This document shows, piece by piece, positions 6,605 to 12,516 of a stretch of DNA of 16,788 nucleotides. The DNA lies in assembly GCA_023265535.1 (NCBI GenBank), contig JAHFTI010000024.1, positions 1 through 16,788 of the forward strand. Direction: 5' to 3'. The stretch comes from Opitutaceae bacterium (GTDB lineage Bacteria > Verrucomicrobiota > Verrucomicrobiia > Opitutales > Opitutaceae). Position 1 is the stretch's first letter. The number at the start of each line of letters is the position of its first letter. Below the pieces are notes generated by a model. It was given only the letters and a program-made list of their open reading frames with translations. It was not told the origin of the DNA and ran no database searches. A program made the position numbers and the translations under genes.

Positions 6605-7338
6605 GCGCCGCCGCCTCCCGCCCGGCGCCGCAGGCGGCGCGCCACGACCAGCTCGTGCCAGAGCCGCAGAAAGTCCCTGCCGCAGGCCAGCAGCACCGAG
6701 AACCTCATCGCATTGGATTTTCCCGCCTCGCGCCGCCGCACCTCCACCGGCACATAGGCCACGCGCGCACCGTCGCGCACCGCGCGGATGAGGCGCTCCG
6801 CGTCGGCGAAGGGCGACCGCGACACGAGCCGGCCCACATAGAGGTATTTGCGCGCGATGAGCTTCACCCCGCCCGCGTCCCGGGTGCGCACGCCAAAGGC
6901 GAGCCGCGGCAGCCCGTTGTAGAGGCCCGAGACCAGGCTCCTGAAGTGGCCGTAGTGTTTCTCGCGCCTCACCGTGACGACGATGTCGTGGTCCGCGGCG
7001 AGCGGGACCATCTCGCGCAGGATGGAATTCCTCCATTGCCCGTCGGTGGCGTTCAGGAACACCAGGTCCTTGCGCGCCTCCGCATAGAGCCGCGCGAAGG
7101 TGAAGGCCAGGCCCCGGTTCACCCCGTTGTCGAGAAGGCGCAGCTGCGGGAGCTCCGCCTCGAGGCGCCGAAGCTCGGCAAGGGTGTCGTCCTTCGAGCC
7201 GTCGTTGCACACCACGATCTCGAAGTCGTCGCACACGGAGGACAGGATCGCGTGGGCGTCCCTGACCACGGCATAGACCGTCCCGCCCTCGTTGTAGGCG
7301 GGGAAACAGGCGGAGATTGAGGGCTTAGCGTTGCTCAT
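6601..7338 (-). CDS. GT2 family glycosyltransferase
   Basis: The 245-residue protein has a family 2 GT-A fold. Visible motifs are PAYNE (13-17), VCNDGSKDDT (43-52, nucleotide binding), and NATDGQW (96-102), where Asp99-Gly100-Gln101 takes the place of the usual DADGQ metal-binding site. There is also a GVRTRDAGG stretch (149-157) resembling the post-catalytic region of dolichyl-phosphate mannose synthase-like enzymes. It has no obvious membrane anchor, and its C-terminus is very Arg-rich (ARRLRRRAG), probably lying against the membrane. Likely role: transfer of a sugar from a nucleotide donor to a lipid carrier or growing glycan on the cytoplasmic side. Its start overlaps the aminotransferase 3' end by 14 bases, and its TGA overlaps the next ATG, so translation is probably coupled. 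Confidence 0.9.
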   Translation of the reverse strand: MSNAKPSISACFPAYNEGGTVYAVVRDAHAILSSVCDDFEIVVCNDGSKDDTLAELRRLEAELPQLRLLDNGVNRGLAFTFARLYAEARKDLVFLNATDGQWRNSILREMVPLAADHDIVVTVRREKHYGHFRSLVSGLYNGLPRLAFGVRTRDAGGVKLIARKYLYVGRLVSRSPFADAERLIRAVRDGARVAYVPVEVRRREAGKSNAMRFSVLLACGRDFLRLWHELVVARRLRRRAGGGGA

Positions 7339-8437
7339 GAAAGCTGCGGACCGCCCCGATGACCGAGGAGATTTCCTGCTGCGTCATCTCGGGGAACATG
7401 GGCAGGCTCAGGCATTCGGCCGCATGGCGCTCGGCGTGCGGAAAATCACCCGGCTTGTGGCCGAGGAAGGCGTAGGCCTTCTGCAGGTGCAGGGGCACCG
7501 GGTAATGCCGCGCCGTCCCCACGCCGCGCTGCTGCAGGTGCTCGGCAAGCGCATCGCGCGCCGGGGTGCCGATGACGTAGAGATGGTACGAATGGCGCGC
7601 GCCGTCGGCCTGCACGGGCAGGCGCAGGGACAGGTCGCGGAACGCCTCGTCGTACTGGCGCGCGATCTCGCGGCGACGCAGGATCCACTCCTCGAGACGG
7701 CGAAGCTTCACGGACAGCACCGCGGCCTGGATCCCGTCCATGCGGTAGTTGAAACCGAGCTCCTCGTGGTGGTAGCGCACCGAGGAGCCATGGTCGCGCA
7801 GGCGGCGGGCGGCGGCCGCCGTGGAGTCGTCATCCGTCACCAGCGCCCCGCCCTCTCCATAGCCGCCGAGGCTCTTGCCCGGATAAAAGCTGAAGGCACC
7901 CGAGGCGAAGGAGTGCCCCACATGGCGCCCCCCGTGCAGGGTGCCGTGGGCCTGGGCGGCGTCCTCCAACACGCGCAGGCCGTGCGCGTCCGCCACCTCG
8001 CGCAGGCGGCGTGGATCGACGGCATTGCCGTAGAGGTGGACAGGCAGCAGGACCCGGGTGCGCGGTGTGACGGCGGCGGCCACGCGTTCCAGGTCGATCA
8101 GCCCGGTGCGGGGATCGATGTCGACGAAGACCGGCTTCAGGCCGCAGTAGGAAATGCCCCAGCAGGTGGCCACGAAGGACATCGGCGTGGTGATCACCTC
8201 CGCCCCCTCGGGCAACTGCATCGCAAGCAGGGCCAGGTGCAGGGCGGAGGTGCCGGAATTCACGCAGACCACGTGCCTGCAGCCGATGTGGCGCGCGAAT
8301 TCCTGCTCGAAGGCCGCGACAAAGGGCCCGGAGGAGAAGGCGGCCTCGGAAATCACGCGCCGCAGGGCCTCCTCGATCTCGGGGGCGAGCGAGGAAGACT
8401 GGCGTTTCAGGTCGAAATAAGGAACCTCGAGGCTCAT
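7325..8437 (-). CDS. DegT/DnrJ/EryC1/StrS sugar aminotransferase (WbpE/WlbC-like)
   Basis: This is a 370-residue PLP enzyme, a normal length for the family. It begins VPYFDLKRQ, typical of sugar aminotransferases. The site includes NSGTSALHLAL (60-70), EDAAQAHG (158-165, with Asp159 for the PLP ring nitrogen) and FSFYPGKSLGGYGEGG (182-197), in which Lys188 should bind PLP. YRMDGIQAAVL is also present. It transfers an amino group, usually from glutamate, to a keto nucleotide sugar. With the neighbouring oxidoreductase and N-acetyltransferase, the best-fitting reaction is amination of a 3-keto UDP-sugar, as WbpE does in UDP-2,3-diacetamido-glucuronate synthesis, but another 3- or 4-keto sugar is possible. 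The ATG overlaps the acetyltransferase stop as ATGA (8434-8437). A longer frame back to 8569 is rejected because it lacks homologous sequence. Confidence 0.93.
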   Translation of the reverse strand: MSLEVPYFDLKRQSSSLAPEIEEALRRVISEAAFSSGPFVAAFEQEFARHIGCRHVVCVNSGTSALHLALLAMQLPEGAEVITTPMSFVATCWGISYCGLKPVFVDIDPRTGLIDLERVAAAVTPRTRVLLPVHLYGNAVDPRRLREVADAHGLRVLEDAAQAHGTLHGGRHVGHSFASGAFSFYPGKSLGGYGEGGALVTDDDSTAAAARRLRDHGSSVRYHHEELGFNYRMDGIQAAVLSVKLRRLEEWILRRREIARQYDEAFRDLSLRLPVQADGARHSYHLYVIGTPARDALAEHLQQRGVGTARHYPVPLHLQKAYAFLGHKPGDFPHAERHAAECLSLPMFPEMTQQEISSVIGAVRSFHEQR

Positions 8438-8940
8438 GCCTGGGCGGGCTCGGAAAGCTTGCGGATCACCCTCGCAGGGTTGCCCGCCACGACGACGCCG
8501 GGAGGCACGTTGCGCGTCACCACGGCGCCCGCGCCCACCAGGGAGCCGGCACCGATTTCCACACCGCACAGGATCGTGGCGCCCGAACCGATGCTGGCCC
8601 GCCTGCAGACCCGGGTCGGGGAGACCTGCCAGTCGGCGCCGCCCTGAAGGCTGCCGTCCTCGTTGGTCGCGCGCGGATACTTGTCGTTCACGAACATCAC
8701 CCCGTGCCCCACGAACACCTCATCCTCCAGCTCCACGCCCTCGCACAGGAAGGAGTGGCTGGAGATCTTGCAGCGCGCGCCGATCCGCACGTTTTTCTGG
8801 ATCTCGACGAAGGGGCCTACCTTGGTGCCGGCGCCGAGCGAGCAGCCATAGGCATTGACGAATCCGTAAAAGGAAACGTCCTCGCCGACTTCGACATTGC
8901 GCAGGAAACGCACGGGACCTGCCTCATTGAGAAGGCTCAT
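8434..8940 (-). CDS. Left-handed beta-helix N-acetyltransferase (WbpD/WlbB-like)
   Basis: This 168-residue hexapeptide-repeat acyltransferase closely resembles WbpD/WlbB, the enzymes that N-acetylate the 3-amino group of UDP-GlcNAc3NA-type sugars using acetyl-CoA. The repeats run from about residue 14 to 155. Signature stretches are GPFVEIQKNVRIG (42-54), EDEVFVGHGVMFVNDKYPRA (72-91), and GAGAVVTRNVPPGVVVAGNPAR near the end. His79 in the VGHGVMF motif is the likely catalytic base. The PRAT-to-GADW loop is typical of this subgroup. The start is the ATG overlapping the oxidoreductase stop (ATGA, 8937-8940); the open frame to 9180 is a shadow. No Shine-Dalgarno is visible, consistent with coupling to the upstream gene. 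Confidence 0.93.
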   Translation of the reverse strand: MSLLNEAGPVRFLRNVEVGEDVSFYGFVNAYGCSLGAGTKVGPFVEIQKNVRIGARCKISSHSFLCEGVELEDEVFVGHGVMFVNDKYPRATNEDGSLQGGADWQVSPTRVCRRASIGSGATILCGVEIGAGSLVGAGAVVTRNVPPGVVVAGNPARVIRKLSEPAQA

Positions 8941-9935
8941 AGGGGAACAATGGAGGAGTTCTGTTTCAGGGAACGGTCGGCGGCCTCGAGAATGCGCACC
9001 AGCTCCACGCCGAAGCTGCCTGAGGACACCGGGACCAACTCGCCGTGGGTGGCCGCCACAAACTCGGCGGCCATGTTGGAGAGGGCCTCGATCTGCGGGA
9101 TCTTGGGTGAGAACACGTCGCCGATGCGGTAGTCGTACTTGAGCTTGGAACGGGCGTCCTGCGAGGTGGCCACGACACACGAGTCGTACACCTTCACGGG
9201 CTCGTTCTGGTCGAGATCGTTGTGCAGGATCATCTTCCTGGCGCCACCGATCAGCATGTGACGCACCTTCACGGGAGACTCCCAGCTGGCGTTGATGTGC
9301 ACGAAGGCTCCGTCTGCGTAGCGCAACACCAGGTGCCCGGAGCTTTCCAGGTGCGTCTCCATGTGGGAGAAGCCCGCGGCCTGCACGCTGACGGGCGATT
9401 GGCCGATGATGTACTGGACAATCGAAAGGTCGTGCACGGCGAGGTCCCAGAACACGTTCACATCATTCTGGAACAGGCCCAGGTTGATGCGCGTGGAGTC
9501 GATGAAGCGAACCTGGCCGACCTCGCCCTGCTCCACCAGCCGGCGGATGCGTTGCACGGCGGGATGGTAGAGGAAGGTGTGGTCCACCATCAGGACAAGA
9601 CCGGCCTGGTCGGCGAACTCCACCAGCCGTCGCGCCTCCTGGTAGTTGTTGCACAAGGGCTTCTCAACAAGCACGTGCTTGCCCGCCTGCATCGCCCTCA
9701 AGGCCATGTCGTGGTGAGTGGAGACGGGGGTGGCCAACACCACCGCCCGGCATTCCCCGAGCGCGAGCACCTCGTCGTAGGACTCGAAGGTGACGACCGG
9801 AGGAAACTCCATCCTGGCCCGCGCGCGCCTGCCCGCATCTGATTCACACACGCCCACGGGCTCCCCCCTGGAACAGGAGAGAAAATTCCGGACCAACTTG
9901 GGTCCCCAATACCCATAACCCACGACAATGATCAT
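8937..9935 (-). CDS. Gfo/Idh/MocA family NAD(P)-dependent sugar oxidoreductase (first gene of the operon)
   Basis: The 332-residue protein has an N-terminal Rossmann domain with a GYGYWG dinucleotide motif (6-11), the LATPVSTHHDMA segment, and the family hallmark EKP (91-93, Lys92). The C-terminal substrate domain has WDLAVHDLS (163-171) with the Asp164/His168 pair characteristic of the family. The GYWGPKLVRN opening is of the type often found next to DegT aminotransferases and hexapeptide acetyltransferases in polysaccharide loci. Expected role: oxidation of a UDP-sugar to its 3-keto form for the aminotransferase. It is not clearly of the WbpB/WlbA sequence type, so the exact substrate is open. 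I chose the ATG at 9935 because AAGGGA lies six bases upstream and the Rossmann motif begins immediately; the ATG at 9980 adds nothing conserved. It is divergent from the PstS-like gene. Confidence 0.92.
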   Translation of the reverse strand: MIIVVGYGYWGPKLVRNFLSCSRGEPVGVCESDAGRRARARMEFPPVVTFESYDEVLALGECRAVVLATPVSTHHDMALRAMQAGKHVLVEKPLCNNYQEARRLVEFADQAGLVLMVDHTFLYHPAVQRIRRLVEQGEVGQVRFIDSTRINLGLFQNDVNVFWDLAVHDLSIVQYIIGQSPVSVQAAGFSHMETHLESSGHLVLRYADGAFVHINASWESPVKVRHMLIGGARKMILHNDLDQNEPVKVYDSCVVATSQDARSKLKYDYRIGDVFSPKIPQIEALSNMAAEFVAATHGELVPVSSGSFGVELVRILEAADRSLKQNSSIVPL

Positions 9936-10105
9936 GCGGTATCCCTTGACATAAAACCATGTAGGTGGGGGTGAAGCCACGGATCAAGGGAAATCCCGGA
10001 AGCGGATTCTTTGAGGCCTTTTTAACCGGACGACGCAAAGGGGAAACAGGGGGCCTTGGTCACCTTTCCACTTCAAAGGGAAGTGCTTTGGACGATGAAA
10101 GTCAC
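9936..10105. promoter_or_regulatory. Divergent promoter region of the sugar operon and the PstS-like gene
   Basis: The 170-base gap must contain the promoter of the whole minus-strand operon, since no upstream same-strand gene is near, and that of the plus-strand binding protein. On the minus strand, TTGATC and TACATG are spaced by 18 bases, a weak candidate -35/-10 pair roughly 25-55 bases before the operon ATG. On the plus strand a small inverted repeat CACTT/AAGTG lies around 10070-10086, just before the PstS-like start. No strong operator is recognised. Confidence 0.35.
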
Positions 10106-10840
10106 ATGCGTCTCGCAAGCACCCTCATTCTCGCCGCCTCGCTCCTGCTTCCCTCGGCCCTGCTGGGGGAGGTGAAAATGGCCGGCTCGACCACGACCTT
10201 CCTCACCGTCATCAAGAACGCCAAGGAGCAGGTCAGCAAGGAAACCGGCTCGGCGATCGTCGCCACCGGCTCGACCACAGGCAAGGGCTTCGCGGCCCTG
10301 CAGGCCGGCCAGGTCGACGTGGCCCTCTCCGCCGACAGCCTGGGCAGCCTCATCGCCGCCGCGAACGCCAAGGGCCAGGCACTCAAGGCGGAGGACTTCG
10401 AGGAAGTCTTCCTGAAGAACGCGCACATCGTCGCCATCGTGCACCACGACAACCCCGTGGCCCAGCTCAGCGAGGCCCAGATCCTGGGCATCCTGAAGGG
10501 CGAAATCAGGACCTGGAAGGAACTCGGCGGCAAGGACGCCCCCATCCTGGTCTTCTTCGAGGGGGAGAGTTCGGCCAACCACAATCTCATCAAGGCACGC
10601 CTCCTGAAGGATGCCGCTCTCGGGGCCAAGCGCCTCACTTTCGTCGACAACGTGCGCCTGATCGCGAGCAATGTGGGCGAGACCGAGCCCGGCTTCGGCC
10701 TGAGCCCCGAGATGTACCTGAGCAGCGAGGTCAGGGTGGCCAGCGACTACAAGATCAGCCAGCACCTCTGCTTCATCATCCGCAAGGACGCCTCCGCCGA
10801 GGTGCGCAAGGTGCTCGCCGCGTTCAAGGCCAAGCTCTGA
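10106..10840 (+). CDS. PstS-like periplasmic substrate-binding protein
   Basis: The 244-residue exported protein starts MRLASTLILAASLLLPSALL, a signal peptide probably cleaved near residue 21. The mature part is a periplasmic binding fold of the phosphate-binding (PBP-like) type. It shows GSTTT (27-31), GSTTGKGFAAL (55-65) and DVALSADS (71-78), which match the phosphate-loop positions of PstS proteins (GSST, GSGTGKGF, DIGMASR), and a later FFEGESSANHNLIKARLL segment where PstS has its second anion-binding helix. It is shorter than E. coli PstS. No pstC, pstA, pstB or phoU is present, so it is an orphan that could bind phosphate or another oxyanion, or act as a sensor. The start was chosen at the signal peptide; the frame open back to 9965 has no coding character. 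No Shine-Dalgarno is visible. Confidence 0.85.
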   Translation: MRLASTLILAASLLLPSALLGEVKMAGSTTTFLTVIKNAKEQVSKETGSAIVATGSTTGKGFAALQAGQVDVALSADSLGSLIAAANAKGQALKAEDFEEVFLKNAHIVAIVHHDNPVAQLSEAQILGILKGEIRTWKELGGKDAPILVFFEGESSANHNLIKARLLKDAALGAKRLTFVDNVRLIASNVGETEPGFGLSPEMYLSSEVRVASDYKISQHLCFIIRKDASAEVRKVLAAFKAKL

Positions 10841-10887
10841 ACGAGCGTTGACAGGGAACAACCGCGAAGCGGTCCATGGTTTCGGGT

Positions 10888-10897
10888 GGGGGGGGGG
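10888..10897 (+). repeat. Run of ten G between two genes
   Basis: A G10 homopolymer lies in the spacer after the PstS-like gene, about 130-140 bases before the next start. A small hairpin ACCGC-GAA-GCGGT sits just upstream at 10861-10873. Such tracts are prone to slippage and to sequencing error. No promoter elements flank it at a fixed spacing that would suggest phase control. Confidence 0.5.
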
Positions 10898-11035
10898 CCG
10901 GCTCAGGGCCGATTCCCCTTGGCTTGTGCGCGGGCCTTGGACGCCCGCTGAATGATCCTACGCCATGAGCACAACACCATGACACAAAGGGATTAATATA
11001 TTGCTTCCCGGGCTGAAAAGGGGAGAATGGGCGGC

Positions 11036-12409
11036 ATGTCGCCGCGCCCCACCCCGCCCCGCGCCCACACCCTGGGCTGCCTTGGCCTGCTGCTCTCCCT
11101 CTGCCTCGCCCTCCTGCCAGGCACACCGCTCACGGCGGCCATGGAGACCGTGAAGGAACGGCCGCTCCAGCCCGTCTCCCTGCGCGAGGACCCTTGGCTG
11201 ATGCCTGCAGGCTGGGCCGGCCACCTGCCGCCCACGGGAGCCGTGAACGCACCCGGCACACTCCCCGGACTCGCCCCTTCACAGGGCCTGGCGATCGCCC
11301 TCGTGGCCGATGAGGGCAAACCCGACGGCAGCGACCGCGAGCAGGCCCTGGGCGTGTGCAGCGTGTCCTTGAAATTTGAATACGGAGGCAGGACCTGGTC
11401 CGCCGCCAGCCTGAAGCCCGCGGCCATCCGCAAGCTCAAGGCCAGCGGTGCCGATGCCGTGCTTGCCGCCCTGGGTGCGGCGGGCATAGCAACGGACGAG
11501 CTCGGCCGCATGGAGCAAAGGACCAGCATGGTCACCGTGGCGGTCTTCAACGCCGACTGGACCGTGCCCGCCCTGGCGGCCGAGGAGGAGCTGATCGTGA
11601 ACGTCGAGCTCAGGGAGCCCGGCAAACCGGCGCGCCAGCTCAAGCCCGCGAAACTTCGGCTGCGCCCCTGGGCGGACTGGCTGAAGGATCCGGTGTCTGA
11701 CTACGAGGCGCTGGCCAAGCGCATGAACCGCCACCGCAGCGAACTGTCTCCGGGGCAATTGCTGCCGCTGCTCAGGGAATGCTGCAAGCTCGCCCCCATC
11801 AGCGCCCCTCCCAACCATGGCATCTTTGCCTCCGCCTACCGGCAGCAGCCCGCGGCGCTGGAGGCGGCCCTCGAGCTGTATCCCACTCTCGATCCCCGCA
11901 CACAGATGGCCCTGCTCTACGTGCTGCGCTGCACCGGCGTCAACCTGCGCGAACGGCTCCCCTCGCTGCCTGCGGAACTCCTCTCCAGGCTCGACGCCGT
12001 GCCGCCCATGAAGGAACCGGAAAAGCTGCCGCGTTTCGAGGACCCCGTCTCACCGAAGCAGGTCTCCAGCCTGGGACACGAGATGGACCTGTGCTGGGCG
12101 GCTTGGATGAGCACGGGCGAGGCCAAGTACCTGCGCGCCCTGGTCGAGCTTCTCTCCGGGGCCCCCGATTTCAAGGCCTTCGAGGAATGGACTGCCAGGA
12201 AGGGCGGCGCCGCCGGACTCAACGCCAGCGTCGCCAGGGGCCTCTATTATCAGATCGCCGGCTGGTCCATAGGGTCCTTCCAGCGCACCGATCCCCTCGT
12301 GGCGGATTGGCTCGCGCACTGGCGCAAGGAGCCGGACTTCCCCAGGCAGCTCAGCGAGGAGATCGGCTCCCTTCACACCAATCCCGCCTTCCAGCGAAAG
12401 GGCAAGTAA
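11036..12409 (+). CDS. Secreted protein of unknown function
   Basis: About 457 residues. The N-terminus (basic residues, then LGCLGLLLSLCLALLPG, then TPLTAA) is a signal peptide, so the protein is periplasmic or extracellular. I recognise no family. Residues about 30-210 contain beta-strand-like stretches (VCSVSLKFEYGG, SMVTVAVFNADW, LIVNVELREPG), suggesting a beta-sandwich. The rest is helical, with segments such as TQMALLYVLRCTGVNLRE, MDLCWAAWMSTGEAKYLRALVELL and GLYYQIAGWSIGSFQR, resembling helical-repeat or solenoid packing. No catalytic motif is visible. An ATG at 11027 is also in frame; I prefer 11036 because AGGGGAGA at 11018-11025 would be only one base from the first ATG but ten from the second. 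TAATAT at 10994-10999 is a possible -10. It converges on the alpha-amylase gene. Confidence 0.8.
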   Translation: MSPRPTPPRAHTLGCLGLLLSLCLALLPGTPLTAAMETVKERPLQPVSLREDPWLMPAGWAGHLPPTGAVNAPGTLPGLAPSQGLAIALVADEGKPDGSDREQALGVCSVSLKFEYGGRTWSAASLKPAAIRKLKASGADAVLAALGAAGIATDELGRMEQRTSMVTVAVFNADWTVPALAAEEELIVNVELREPGKPARQLKPAKLRLRPWADWLKDPVSDYEALAKRMNRHRSELSPGQLLPLLRECCKLAPISAPPNHGIFASAYRQQPAALEAALELYPTLDPRTQMALLYVLRCTGVNLRERLPSLPAELLSRLDAVPPMKEPEKLPRFEDPVSPKQVSSLGHEMDLCWAAWMSTGEAKYLRALVELLSGAPDFKAFEEWTARKGGAAGLNASVARGLYYQIAGWSIGSFQRTDPLVADWLAHWRKEPDFPRQLSEEIGSLHTNPAFQRKGK

Positions 12410-12412
12410 GGG

Positions 12413-12442
12413 TGCCGGGGGCGGGCGTTCGGCCACCCGGCA
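12413..12442. terminator. Possible hairpin between converging genes
   Basis: TGCCGGG (12413-12419) and CCCGGCA (12436-12442) form a 7-bp stem with a long 16-base loop, four bases after the TAA of the secreted protein. A pyrimidine-rich stretch follows on the plus strand but there is no true U tract. It is a weak candidate. Confidence 0.25.
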
Positions 12443-12516
12443 GTTCCTTCGTCCCTGTGTCCTGCGATTCCGGCGCCCAGTCACCCGGTCACCCTGCAGC
12501 CAGGCGCCTGATGCGC

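Noticed and set aside
5582..6757. 391-codon plus-strand open frame opposite the membrane protein
   Set aside because: Gly/Arg/Glu/Gln-rich shadow; the opposite strand encodes clear membrane helices in an overlapping operon.
6605..7234. N-terminal extension of the GT-C-like protein upstream of 6604
   Set aside because: The extension is an Arg/Gly/Ala-rich read of the GT2 gene in another frame; the ATGA overlap and the GGGAGG sequence upstream mark the real start.
7331..8647. 438-codon plus-strand open frame opposite the aminotransferase
   Set aside because: No recognisable domain, whereas the minus strand has a full DegT aminotransferase with its PLP lysine.
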